A stretch of 64,000 nt of DNA from Trichopria drosophilae (taxonomy: Eukaryota > Arthropoda > Insecta > Hymenoptera > Diapriidae): contig CM059584.1 in NCBI GenBank assembly GCA_030407085.1, positions 100,625,001 to 100,689,000 on the forward strand. Direction: 5' to 3'. The notes under the pieces are model-generated. The model was not told the origin of the DNA. It did no database searches and saw nothing but the letters and a program-made list of their open reading frames with translations. Below, piece by piece: positions 1 to 11,999 of this stretch (within the stretch, counting starts at the first letter, position 1; each line of letters begins with the position of its first letter). The position numbers were made by a program, and so were the translations under genes.

Positions 1-300
1 TTTCGATTATCTCCTCTGAGTTAAAGTTAATAAATTAAGGGCTGAATATGTTATTTATGATGCCATTCGGTTCGTTAAATAAGAAATTCATACAAGTTAA
101 TTTTCGCATTATAAAATATTTACCAGAAAATGAGAATGTTTTAAAGATTTCTTACTTCACGATTGAATTTCCACAATTAATCCCTCGGTGGAAACGATTC
201 ATAATTTATGACAAATTTGTATCTGAATCTTCCTACACTTTAAATAACGGATTAAGAAAATATCTTAGATGACTGAGAACATCGAATATTTATTATTATC
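1..300. other. AT-rich spacer
   Basis: Low-complexity AT-rich sequence. A 74-codon open frame on the plus strand has no recognisable motif and I do not treat it as a gene. Confidence 0.5.
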
Positions 301-413
301 CACTGGTGTCCAGCCAGAACCCTAATCGAATTTTTAATTAGGTTAACCAGGCCGTATCCCGGTTAGGGCCTTGTTTCGATTGGGGTTAAATCGGGCCATT
401 TCTACTCGGGTAG
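301..413. repeat. Short dispersed element ending in a TACCC-type terminus
   Basis: The right edge reads atttctactcgggtag. The same kind of terminus (TACCC, A/G/T, AG, C/T, AGAAA) bounds the short elements at 10972-11068 and 31284-31375. The interior contains small self-complementary pieces such as accctaat...attaggtt and repeated ggttagggcc-like words. The left end is not clear. Calling it a family is inferred from the shared terminus and self-complementary interior; no transposase or target duplication is visible. Confidence 0.4.
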
Positions 414-655
414 TAGGCGTAAAATGTTTATTTTACGCCCTTATTTGCGGGCGTAAAACGCCCATTTCACGACTCCTGAGGCATAAAATAAATTTTACAC
501 CCACGGAGCCGTGAAATGGGCATCTTAGGCCAAATTGAGGCGTACAATATTTTACTCCTTCATTCAAAAAACAATGTTTGAATCTCAGGCGTAGAATTTT
601 CTTTGTTGTCTGTCGGGTTCTATTGTCGAGGTATAAAACTCCATTTTACGCCCTA
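414..655. repeat. Beaded hairpin repeat, GCGTAAAAT family
   Basis: A perfect 10-bp stem GGCGTAAAAT/ATTTTACGCC with a 4-nt loop occupies 416-439. A second, wider hairpin pairs 460-476 (gcccatttcacgactcc) with 505-521 at one mismatch, and encloses another ataaaat/attttac piece. Further GCGTA..AAT and TTTTACGCCC words continue to about 655. The same core returns at 2989-3028, 27557-27842 and 57851-57902. It abuts the short element to its left without a gap. Confidence 0.55.
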
Positions 656-2238
656 GATACAAGAATAATACTACTAGTGCATTACTTATACAATTAAGCA
701 ATTTTAAAATTAATCAAAGATACTTTGATTTTTATTTATTATTTAAAATCAAAAGAAAAATATGTATGAAGAGACCCAGGTAGTTATGAAAAAGAATCAC
801 CAGAGATGATACGCCATGAATCTGTGTGGATTAAAATATAACAATGACGATGATTATGATAATGCTATAACTATGATTAAATTATGTATTTTGTATAATA
901 AACTGTGCAATATTCATGTCACTATTCTAGCAATTTTTATCTGAAATTGAAGAGATATCTAGGACCATTTAAATAGTTGCATATATAATGGTAGTAAATA
1001 GTTTGAAACTTAATTCATGATCTCTAAAGATCTTCAGGTATTTCGATAATCTATTAGGTCAACGTAAACTTAAGGCAATAGTACTTGGAAACACGGTTTG
1101 CATTAGCAGCGATTACCACATTCTATGCATTATTGAGTTGTATCGATACAGACTTAAGAAATAACTAAGTTTCTATATAACCAATTCCCTTTAAGTAGGT
1201 CATTTTAAAATTAATATATTACTTTGACGCAATATAAAACTAAATTAGAAGAGCTTCTTAAATTTAGTGATTAATTGACATTTAAAAAATTGAACATCAA
1301 TGCAGAAAAATAATTGGGGTCAGCACTGATAATTTTGGTTCTGTATTACACTATTACAGTAACGGAATTAAATTATTTGTTTTTCGCTTTCATGTGTAAT
1401 TAACTAAATTGATTGCATGTCACAGCCTTGACATATATAGGAAAATTTAAAATATCTGTTTATTCGCTTTAAATATTCGCTATTTAATTACGGTGAAAAA
1501 TATTTCGTTAAATGATTGAAGAGGTAAAAGGAACGAATTAATGTCAGTTATTCACATCATTTTTCACGTATTTATAAAACAAACCTAATTCAGAAGCTTT
1601 CTAACAATGTCCCAAGTCTGGGAAAATTTAGCATTTTCTAACAGTGGCATTATTTAAATATCTGAAACTATAGGTATTATTTTTAACAGGAATATGTTAA
1701 TTTTAAGACCCATGTCAGCTACTTTTACTTGACCATAAAATGCCTACTAGTGACCTGAAGTTTGCGCAAAAGGAATGTCGAACTATTTCAGATATGAATA
1801 AATAAACAACAAAATATGTTTAAAACAAATATTAGAGTAATTTATTCATATTTTTAATAATTACTACTCCCTATATTACCTTTAAGATATCAAATAAATA
1901 ACTTTTGAATATTTGAAATTATTTTGCATTTCATTTTCACTATTGCAATTCCTATTATTTTTTATCTAGATCGACAACTGATGTTGATATTTAAAATATT
2001 CCATTTCAAGAATTCAGAAACTTAACTAAACGGTTAAAATAATAATTTTCGTAATACCTACTACAATGAAGTATAAATAAAAAAAACTAAGATGGTAAAG
2101 AGCAATTTTTATTATTACTATACATATAGTAGTTCTATCTGAAATTTGTTATAGCTACAGGTGAAAATCAATATTGTTTACTCTGCTTTCATGATTCTTA
2201 TAAAAGGGTTTTTAATGATTACTTTTTTGTAACTAATG
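656..2238. other. AT-rich region, nothing recognised
   Basis: No coding frame, RNA gene or clear repeat could be supported in this stretch. Confidence 0.5.
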
Positions 2239-2433
2239 TTAATCTAACTTTTAAGTTTCTGATTATAACCCATACAGCACAAAATGTTTTGTTATATACC
2301 AAATACGTTACCGATATATAACGGTTATGAAGTCGGACATTTTTACATTCCTGCAACGTAACTGTTATATATTTGCAACGTCTGTGCTGTATGGGAAGAG
2401 ATGTAACTGATGACAAATAAAAAGTTAGATTAA
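2239..2433. repeat. Foldback / MITE-like inverted repeat
   Basis: The left arm starts ttaatctaactttt and includes cccatacagcaca (about 2268-2281). The right arm carries tgtgctgtatggg (about 2382-2395) and ends aaaagttagattaa at 2433. The arms pair imperfectly over about 75 bp each around a short centre that itself contains ttatatacc..gatatataac-like pairing. Size and structure fit a small non-autonomous element; target duplications are not evident. Confidence 0.6.
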
Positions 2434-2988
2434 AGCAGTTTAAAACTAATTCGCGTTCTAAATAATTATAGTTAGCTACCAACTCTTGTTTAAATGAAAA
2501 ACCATCTTCCCATTTCCACTCCTGATTCGCCATCTTTCTCTCCATCTCTCACTCTCGTTTCTATCCAACATTCTTTTTCTTTCTCAAACAATTGAATTTC
2601 TGTTAATTTATCGCTCCACACCAGAATGCAACGAATTCCGCGAGAAAACAAATTGTCCTCAAGGTATTTCAAAGTATTTTCTCCACCTATATATCAGACA
2701 CGTTCAGCCGTTTTTCGCCTCGTCAGTACAATGACTAAGCGACAGAAATGGCCTGCATTCTAAAAAGTTACTTATGAAGACTGCAAAAAGGATATGGGAT
2801 GCATTATGCGTTTGAACTAGATATGCCCTAGCGAGCTGACCAGTTTTGAATACAGATGTACAATAAATATTACATGCAAAAGAAATGTCTGTATAGACAT
2901 TATTATGATGTACGGCTTCAGAGTTTTATAATTTAAGTTATGAAGCATTTTTCGTTACACCCAAAATAGTATTTTTAGCCGATACAAG
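2434..2988. other. Spacer
   Basis: Includes a C/T-rich patch (2505-2590). Overlapping minus-strand frames of 60-108 codons here show no motif and partly cover the foldback, so I do not call them. Confidence 0.4.
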
Positions 2989-3028
2989 GCCGTAAAATCT
3001 TACGGTCAATCTTACGTAAAATTTTACG
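2989..3028. repeat. Beaded hairpin repeat, GCGTAAAAT family, short copy
   Basis: Two small palindromes stand side by side. One is ccgtaa/ttacgg with a 4-nt loop (2990-3005). The other is the perfect 14-bp palindrome CGTAAAATTTTACG (3015-3028). The core matches the larger beaded elements at 0.4, 27.6 and 57.9 kb. Confidence 0.45.
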
Positions 3029-3145
3029 ACTACAGTACCAACAAATTCTTTATCTACAATGTAACGTTAAGTTTACTCCAAGATAAGCAAGACAATCGTT
3101 GTAGAATGTTCCCTCTCACTCTTTATCATAGTAGAAAACTTCTAG

Positions 3146-3424
3146 GGTGCACCTAAAAAATCCGACAAATCACCACAACAGACATTTAAAAAAACAGACA
3201 TTAAAAAACCAGATATTTTAAAATATAGACATTTAAAAGAACATATTCATTTAACGAGGAGTGCATCTCAAGAAACCGACATTCAAAAACCAGACATTTC
3301 AAAAAATATGTCTGCATTGTGAATTTGCTGGTTTTTTAACGTCTGCTTTTTTAAATGTCTGGTTTTTTAGTACCTGTTTTTTGAAGTGTCTGTTTCGTGA
3401 TTTGTCGGGGTTTTGAGGTGCATC
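3146..3424. repeat. Inverted-repeat element filled with CAGACATT-AAAAAC minirepeats
   Basis: The left end (ggtgcacctaaaaaatccga) and right end (tcggggttttgaggtgcatc) are inverted repeats of each other. The interior is filled with about ten iterations of (A)CAGACATT followed by an A-run, in direct orientation on the left and in reverse complement on the right. Similar CCGACACTTAAAAAA words recur at 58150-58205. The iterated motif makes the arms fold in several registers. Confidence 0.6.
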
Positions 3425-4887
3425 AAACGTCTATTGTCTTTGTACAGCATGAACCACTTATCGTTGTATTTGAAGTAAAATTCCGCGTATTTACATATTT
3501 AATCGTCTGAAATTTCTTCTTCGGAAAGTCCGTATCTCGTAAAATTTGGTGATTCGAAAATGAAGGGAAACAATTATTTCTATTACTATATCATAAGATT
3601 AATTAAAATGAAAATGTTACATTTATATTTATTGCATGAAAATTCTAAAATCGAAATACTGTACTTAGTAATTTACGTATCAAGAGTGTTCAAAGCTGTT
3701 AAGAATATTAATCATATAAAGATTCTTTTGTGGCAGAATCAAGTTAAGCTTAATTTGGAAAAAAGGATGTAATGTATCCACTCTAGTTATACTTAGTCTC
3801 TGCACTCGACTCTAATAAAATCAGGCGAACTCTAATGTTTCTTTTTTATTTCTTTCCTTTATCAAAGGAAATTTAACTACAACCAACTTGCGATTTTTCT
3901 GAAATGTGATATACAATTTCAAATACTACTAAATAAAATATAAATATGGATCATATATCAATAAATGCCACCCTAATTTACATTAAATTCATCGCGATTC
4001 ATATAGAGTATCATAAAGATAATGTGATTTTAAGATTTAAAAAATATAAAGAAAAAAAATAAAAAGTATACAATTACCTTATAAAATATAAAATCACGAT
4101 CTCAGATATTGGTTACCAGTTTAAATAAGTAAACATGCAAATCACACAGAAGTGATGAATGCAGTTTGGAAAAAAAATGTTTAATCATGGAATTACCTAC
4201 TGTGGTAGACGAATGCGATTAACTGACTATTCAACCTAATCGCATGTACAACGAAAATCATAAAAGACAGTTAATTTTAATACAAATTATCGTGGATGAA
4301 GAATTTCATGAAAAACCGTTTTTCTGTAAGAGATGGTTTACAAATTAAATTGTGAAAAATAAAAACAGATTATGGGTCATATTATATATACAGATTATAT
4401 GTCATATTAACCAAATACTCATATTTAACTTTAATCGACACTTTAATACACAAATAGACTTCTGACGTAACAAGAAAAAGAACTGAAATCAGGTATAGTG
4501 AGGTACGATTAGCCCTTCTCATGCTTTACGATTTATGGACGGATAATCTCACTAACTAGGTATTAACTACAGCTGTTTATGAAGTAGGAGAACCACCAAC
4601 GAAGACGCGTAAAATCATGTGAACAGAAAATGTGCGCCCCAGGTGTTCGGCGTTGCTCGTTATGGGTCCAGGTACAACACTTCGTCGCTTTTTATCGTAC
4701 ACGAAAAAAAAGTTATTTAAAAATAACAGAAAGTGAAGTAAAAATAACATAATAAGAAGGTATATTTTTGTATGCATTCTAGTAATAAAAATGACACATA
4801 AACAACTTTAACCTACAATTTGACAATAGTACTTAGCATTAGAATATGCATATCCAATACTGGCATAGAGTAAGCAGAATTGGGCAC
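3425..4887. other. AT-rich region, nothing recognised
   Basis: Only short open frames without motifs. The word ccaccctaat at about 3970 resembles the terminus of the hAT-like element at 27267-29098, but no partner end was found. Confidence 0.45.
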
Positions 4888-6178
4888 TTAGGCCGGAATT
4901 CATAGTCGTTTCTTACATGCGTTCTTAAGTACGACTTTACAAAGCATTACTTATCTCTAAAGAAGAACTTAAGCATATATATTTCATAGTCGTCGATGTT
5001 CCTTACTTTAGTTTGGCTTATCTGAGAAAATACTGAAGACTGAAACTTAAGAAACAGACTTAAGTTTGAAACTTAAGACCTGGCTTAAGGTGAAAATGCT
5101 TTAAGTCGCTTCTTAAGAATAAAATCGACCAGAATATATTTCTTCTAATTTTTCATGAAACATATAACCAGGTCTCGAGTTACATCGGACACCTAAGAAC
5201 ATACCAATAAATTTTTTATCAAATCGAACAACTGCTAAGTTTGAAAAAGCTCAATAAAAAAGAAAACCAAATTGGATTACGACAATACTCTTCCGACGAT
5301 TCAACAAAAAATGTTGATGTAGATGTTTTCTATCAGATTTTCATTAGTAGAGGTCCCAAACGTATCTCTCATGCGTAATTATGTACCATTAACCTACATT
5401 AGTGTCATTTCACTATGAGAAATACAAAAATCACTGTACTACAAGGCCTTATGGTGTTTTATATGAATGTTAATTGTAAAGTCTTAACAAATTCTATATT
5501 ATTTTACATTAAACTAAACCTGTTCAGATGGGGCTCTAACCAAATTTTATAATTTAGTAAATTATAAGCCACCCTAATATGTATATTGATAAATAAAGGA
5601 GGATATGAACTTACTTGAAAAGATGCTGTTGCGTAAAATCTCAAACACACTAATAATTGATGCATCGGAGACACAGGTAAACCTTTTTTGGTACTTTTTC
5701 GAAGTTCAGATTTGACTATTAGTAATCACGAATATATCGTTTGGGTTCTCGATAAACCCTCGCGTCATCCACTTCATCTTCTCAAAAGGTTACAAAATCT
5801 TAAAAAATTATTGAATTCTAATTTTAAACTACTTTTCTAAATAAATTTTCATTAATTTATAATTAAATTCGAGGAAAATAAGCTGGATTCGTGAAAGCAG
5901 ATAGCAGGACTTAAGCATTTGCATTGGTTCCTAAGTCAACTTGGACCCTGCCTTGGAAAATTTTATTCTTAAGATAGAACTTAAGTACTATTTTATGACT
6001 ATGATACATGCGAATCTTAAAAACTTTTAAGAATTACTTTGTAAAATATATCTTATTGTTCCTATATGAAGACTGGCTAATATTATTACTATGAAACGGA
6101 GCAACGTCTTAAGAACTCATTTAAGTATTACTTAGCGGTAAGTATGACTTATGCGACGACTATGAATACGGACCTTAC
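4888..6178. mobile_element. Long foldback element with CTTAAG-rich arms
   Basis: The ends are inverted: ttaggccggaattcatagtc on the left against the complement of gactatgaatacggacctta on the right, about 21 bp with a few mismatches. Both arms (about 4888-5150 and 5890-6178) are filled with iterated CTTAAG or TTAAGT words and the motif TTCATAGTCGT. The middle (about 5150-5890) is ordinary AT-rich DNA. No transposase frame is present. I infer a non-autonomous foldback element; the superfamily is unknown. Confidence 0.6.
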
Positions 6179-6569
6179 ATTACTAGTACTGGCATAAAAA
6201 TTCCTCGACGTGTCAACTATGTTTTACTCATCTTCAACAACCCGAGTAGAACGTTATTCAGGCCTTGATCAGAGGCTAACCATACTGTTGCAGACCTGAT
6301 TTAGGTCTTAATAAATTTATGCTCGAGAAGCTAATGCCATTTATGTATCAGTTTTATTAAGCATGACGTAACGTTGTCTGCATTGCAACAACCTTGCATA
6401 ATTTTAGTATAAGGTTCATTGATGCTGAAGATCCTAAGTCCAAGGTTTCGAGGCCCTAAATGATAGGATTTAGATATGTCCATACTAATATGATGACAAC
6501 AATGGGACCTAACTCCATCTGGACATTATTATTAGTTTAGTTCGGTTCATCAATCGTAATTGTTATGAC

Positions 6570-7030
6570 AATTGAGTGCCCAGATGCAAAAACGCCTTAG
6601 CCGCTCGGTCTGACTCATCGTAAGTAGTAACAGCCAGTTTCGCGGTTTTTTGCATTTATCTTGTTTTGCTTGAAAGATAGCATCTTTAATTTGAGCCATC
6701 ACTCGTTCCGATTCGATGAAAATTGTGTCCAGGGGAGCCTTCGAAAGTCGCGTTTTTCCTATGCGTCCCACCGGCGAGCTGTGGCGTCCGAGAGACTGTC
6801 GAAAAAAGCGACATCCGAAAGCTCCCCTGGACACAATTTTCATCGAATCGGAACGAGTGATGGCTCAAATTAAAAATGTATTAACAATATACCTACAACT
6901 TTGTCCTTGGCAGCACATTGCTAAGTATCAAGCAAAACGAGATAAATTCAAAAAACAGCGAAACCGGCTATTACTACTTACGATGAGTCAGACCGAGCGA
7001 CTACAACGTTTTTACATCCGGGCACACAAT
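6570..7030. mobile_element. Foldback element with a 49-bp perfect inverted block
   Basis: Positions 6690-6738 are the exact reverse complement of 6821-6869. Homology continues outward on both sides to about 6570 and 7030 with scattered differences. The right arm holds about 47 bp (around 6875-6925) that are missing from the left arm. The arms carry matching open frames on opposite strands, but the differences between arms often change the amino acid, so I read the frames as chance openings in a GC-richer palindrome. Confidence 0.7.
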
Positions 7031-7384
7031 TATATACTTATTAATCAGTTAATAATAGGTATATCATGAATGTTTTTGGCGGGTAGACTATCTTTATCAG
7101 TTAAATCAATTTAAGCTAATACTTTGCACTATTACTACTATTAGTTGATGTAACTTACACAGGAGCAACAAAGCACCTTGCTATTCTTTTAAAACAGAAC
7201 ATCATGTTTTCTCTACTATGATGTAATTTAGGTTCAATACTCATAAAGATGTAATATACGGATGATTTAAAATAGTCCTTTAATATTTATTAAATATTAC
7301 AAAACGATGTGTGCTACGAAAGTTATATGGAAATGAAATTAATATATGGAAGTCTATAACATCTTTTCCTATTGCACATTATGT
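7031..7384. other. AT-rich spacer
   Basis: Nothing recognised between the foldback and the GC-richer island. Confidence 0.4.
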
Positions 7385-7960
7385 TTACACTTCAGCCCCA
7401 GCAAAAAGAGGCGGATATGACAAAGAACGACACAGGCGAGGAAATAAGATATCGCCGTAAAGCTCAAGGGTTATAAATAGGGAGCCTAGACATCCACGCA
7501 TTAATATTATGACAAGTTGGCGGACGAGAGCACTTCCACCCCAGCCACGGATCCACTTCATTGCACACACTCTCTTTCTCTCTCTAACTTTCCATCTCTA
7601 CCTTTCTCCCTAACTCACTTACTCTTATTCCCCTTTTCCTTCTCTCTCTAACACATACACATCTCCTTTCACCAACACCTCAACCTACGTTCGCGTATTA
7701 TCCGACAGGCGCATGATGGATAATCTGCTTATCGCATGCCAAGCTTGGTGGCATATCTTTTTTTCAACGGCACAACTATATTCGTCGGAAAACGAACTGA
7801 GTTAGTAGTGGGGAAACCCACATTATTCACGAGAAATGCATTCGAAAGGAGGAACGAAACACCACGAGCAGATTCTTCTTAGAGGCGAAGTTAAAGAAAG
7901 GGTCGTTTTTTTGGGCACGCGGATATATCATATGCAGTCGTGGCGTATATCTGCGTTAAA
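7385..7960. other. GC-richer island with polypyrimidine tract
   Basis: Base composition rises sharply relative to the flanks. It holds a TATAAATAG box (7472) and, downstream, a long C/T-rich tract (about 7566-7680, tctctttctctctct and related). This could be a promoter plus 5' leader on the plus strand, or a non-coding transcript. I find no convincing coding frame. Confidence 0.3.
7472..7479 (+). promoter_or_regulatory. Candidate TATA box
   Basis: TATAAATA followed by GGG sits inside the GC-richer island, with a polypyrimidine leader about 90 bp downstream. No initiator motif is clearly placed 30 bp downstream, so support is the box and its context only. Confidence 0.25.
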
Positions 7961-9846
7961 TTGAATAGAGTTACCTTATACAGCTATATATTATAGCGAC
8001 TAAATGCGGCTAACTTTCAAGAACGCTTTTCGACCTCGAGATCGTGATTAATGAACTATACGCCTGTACGTAATATGAATAAAATAAAAATGGGTCACCT
8101 ATATCATTCGAGACGTTGATGTATTCCAAAGTGCGTAAAGCTCTTTTTGAACCTGTGAGTGAAATTTTAATTAGTACTTAAATTGCAAAGCGTTTGATTA
8201 TCACATTTTATGCTATTCGAATTAATGGCCAGTACTTTGCTCGCGGAAAGTAGGGTGCTTGTTAGTTTGGAAACAACTTCCCGTTTTCCACTTTCTGAAC
8301 CTGGTTTTTCCCGCCTGTGCTTGGAAGTTAAACATGCTACTTTCATATCCGAAAAAAAGAAATGCTGGTATCCATTTTCAACCACTTTTTCAACTTCTTG
8401 CACAACCCTTTTAATTTTGAAATAGGCCTGAAACAGAACTTCTTGTTATCACAATTGATGTCTTTGTAATCTTTCTCAAAAGTATGGAACAAAATCTAAA
8501 AATATAAACCAAATAGATTTAGATAATATTGTTTATAACTATAATTTTATTTACTAACACATCAATGTTATACAAAAATTCGAAAAATTGATAATTAGCA
8601 CCAATGGCTTTAATATACACTGATAAAAGAAATTATTTAATGTCTTGATGAAGGCTTCGTTAAATATGGAGAACTAAAGCGTTTCATAACATCATTTATT
8701 AATAGTTAAAGTATACTTATTATTAAATAACATTATATTTTTAGCATTAAGAAATCCATTATAATCGTTGAAAAGTGTTGTTTAAGGTTATAACCTTAAA
8801 TTGTTTGTTATAAGATAAAATAAGATAAAATATCTTATAAGAAATGGATTAATTCGCAATATTCAAAGACATCTTCTCTATAGTAAATAAATTCTGTTAT
8901 GAATGTAATAATTAAAAAATATTTACTGCAATAGCAATAACTTATTTTATGCTATAGTTTAATACTAAGGGATTTTATGTGGATTATTCCGCAATAGAAG
9001 TTATCCGTATATTGAGTAAAAATGCAATAAGCATGCACTTCTTAGAAATTCATGAAATTAATGCAAATTCTTAGCCATTTATACAACGTCACAAAAATAA
9101 GTAAAAGTTTATACATTTATACTTTACGATTAATACAATTTTAATACTAGTGGGATAGCGGAGAATATTAATGATAGTAATGTCGGCGTATTGTCTACCT
9201 ATCTTGTTTATTTGAGTTATTTGGTTATTACAGGTTTAATATACTGGTTAAAGGACTAAATTGTCCAATTCTTAATGACACTTTACGTATTTTATGGTGT
9301 TATATCAAAATGGTTCAGATTTCCATATCGTGTATGAAGGTTATCGCATATGTCTATAATATCTATAATACGGGATGAGCCGTATTCGAAACTCGAACAC
9401 TGTCTATGTTGTCTTCCTGTATTTCATAAAATAGATAAAATAAACAATAAACTACTGTTGAAGCTGGTTAAATCTTGTTTCGATGAGATGCGGACTGTAT
9501 ATGGAAGGTTCCCCTTGCAGTAGGGATTTGCTGGATTTCCTTAAATATATTGAACGGGAGTGGTTCTGTCCAAAGCTCGTTTATTACTAAGTTGTACAGT
9601 ATATTTAAGTTGTAACTAAATTGTCAAGAAAGTCGCGTTTGCGCTCTGCGAACGTTTTACAATATGTGTGTGTGCAATACATGATCGCTATATATACAAA
9701 CACTACTTTGAAATTTGATTTGTTTAGTTCTTTATTGTCCTTAAGTTTACGTGCAATTTCTTTGAGAAATTTTGTAAGTAAAGGACTTAGTGTATATGGT
9801 AAACTATTTTGTTATATGTAACAAACATTTCTTCATATCTCCCAAT
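7961..9846. other. AT-rich region, nothing recognised
   Basis: A GC-richer stretch at 8210-8410 is open on both strands (71-78 codons) but neither frame shows a known motif. The rest is AT-rich, with a small direct duplication of taagataaaa near 8813-8832. Confidence 0.4.
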
Positions 9847-10858
9847 CACATGATCTCCCAAAGAGCTTAGAAAGATATCAGAAAAATTTCGGACCTCGTT
9901 AAGAAAACTCAAAATGATATCAGAATTATGTCATAATGTGGTCAGATGATCCACTGAAAGGTGTCATTTTAGTAATTGCATGAAGACCTCTTAAAGAAGT
10001 CATATTTTTAAGACATAAATCAAAATTGTATCATAAAGGGTTCAGATGACTAACTTAAAGATATCATTGTGTTATTGGTCTAAGAATCCCATAAAGAGAT
10101 GAAATTTCTGAGAATTTAATGGGTCTGAGCTAATCCACACTTGTAGGCACGTTTTAACTGGGTTTGAAAAAATAGCGCATTGCAATTTACAGGCACTATT
10201 AAATTCTCATTTAAGCAATATAAACTATGTTGGAAAGTTAAAATAAGTCTACTTATTGCTTAGCTCAGGCAGATTAAGATCTCAGAATTGTGACCTTTTT
10301 AATAGTAATGTAAAACTTTTTATTTCATTACACATTTTTAAAAAAATGTTAAAATGTAATTATGTATTTTATTTTTACACTAACAAAAGAGCAACTTAAA
10401 CAATGTTATTTTTTATTTGTTTATTTATATATATTTATTTTATTACAAAAAGAATTTTGTTATTGCATTTGTTTTATATAATAAATTCGTAGTAGTTTTA
10501 GTCTTATATCAACCTTTCATTCCGTATATGTATGAATATTATACATATACTTAAGTACATATACATATGTATACATGTGCATATTGGCCCCATGTTAATT
10601 TAACTTTATCTACATTATATGTTTATTTCTATAGAACTTCGTTTCTATTATTTATGGATTTAAATTCTTAATTAGTATTTATTAGTAAATTATGACTTCT
10701 TTATGATAAAAATGTGGTGTCATAAATATGGTATATTTAAAATACCTTTATGATCATGGTTTATCGCATTCTGACCACATTATGATATCATCTTAGCAAA
10801 CCATAAAAACATCAAAATTAGGATCTTATTTTAAGGACTTTCTGAAAAACCTGCTGTC
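9847..10858. repeat. Long foldback with internal ~60-bp minirepeats
   Basis: The block gtcataatgtggtcaga (about 9930-9946) is inverted as tctgaccacattatgat near 10771-10787, and similarity extends outward to about 9850 and 10858. The left side also repeats a roughly 60-bp theme: (a)aagatatca or aaagaagtca followed by cataa and a GGTCAGATGA-like word. The middle (about 10140-10690) is AT-rich. Likely an old non-autonomous element. Confidence 0.45.
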
Positions 10859-10971
10859 TGAGCTGTTATCTATGAAAATTATATTTACTATAGATATGCG
10901 TTTCTAAATATCAGAAAATATTTGATAGTATAAGTATAACTTTTGCAATGTAAATCTTGGTATTACCCTAG

Positions 10972-11068
10972 TAGAAATGTTAGCGTCACATTTAGGGCTC
11001 TGGCCAGCACTCCGGTTACAGTAAGGCCCCTGGCCAGCACCCTAAATGTAACGATAAAATTTGGGTAA
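10972..11068. repeat. Short TACCC-type hairpin element
   Basis: The left terminus is ttaccctagtagaaatgtta and the right is aaatttgggtaac. Inside, catttaggg and ccctaaatg pair, enclosing two direct copies of a ctggccagcac word. The terminus is shared with 301-413 and 31284-31375. Interiors differ between the three loci but each is self-complementary. Confidence 0.5.
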
Positions 11069-11999
11069 CTATAAAACAATTTGTTTGATAAAATTTTTAT
11101 TGAATTTGTACAATTAAAATAGCTGTAGGCTAATGTTTTCCATATTTATAATGACAAATTAATGTTATAATGTATACATATAGATTAAAAATATAATCAA
11201 TAATGGAATTTGTAGTCATTGAATATAGATGATTTCCAACAAATTTTGTAATTTGACGATTTAAAATATTAAAAACTGAATTAAATTATTTTGTTACTAA
11301 TATCAATACATTTATTATTTATGATGCTCATAGAATATAATTAGACAGTGAATGCACCGAAGTTTTCTATTGCAAGACTTATAATTATTATCGTCAGCGA
11401 ACGATATTCAATAGTACAGCTTATTATATTATCTATTATGGTGTTACAACAATCGACACCATAAACCAAAACAAAGCACAAAACATCTCAGACCAATTTA
11501 TTATATTACATCCAAATAATACTACTAAATGACTTTATTGGATGTAATGAATGTACAAACATAAATATAAAGTTAAATTAGGTTTGAATATATTATAATA
11601 ATGATAAAAATATTGTGGTCTAACTTAGGCCGATTAACCTAGTGCTTATTTATTATACTGTACCAATTTATACACACACACGTTATGCGGGGTTACATGT
11701 TTTAATATTACACGAACTTTAAATTCAAAATTGAACAAACGATAAAACATTAAATACATTAAATACATTTAATGAATCTACAAAATTTAATAGGAACATA
11801 AATTCTGATTCTTTGAACAATTAAAATGGTACTTAAAAAGAGTTAAAAGCAGATTTTAAAGTGCAACGGAGTAATCAATTACTAAACATCTGTAGAAGCT
11901 TACCGTCACTGAGAAAGAGAGCAGCGAAAATAAATTTCTTCCGTAAGGAAAAAAGTTTGGAAAGAAACTCTTGAAAAATGAATAAAACTTTATACAAAT
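11069..11999. other. AT-rich region, nothing recognised
   Basis: Only AT-rich low-complexity DNA, including the duplication aaatacattaaatacattt near 11753. Confidence 0.4.

Noticed and set aside
416..655. CRISPR array
   Set aside because: Repeats are palindromic, irregularly spaced and lack uniform spacers, and the DNA is clearly eukaryotic.
3968..3980. Solitary ccaccctaat words at about 3970 and 5570 as hAT-like ends
   Set aside because: A ten-base match without a partner end or 8-bp duplication is not enough.
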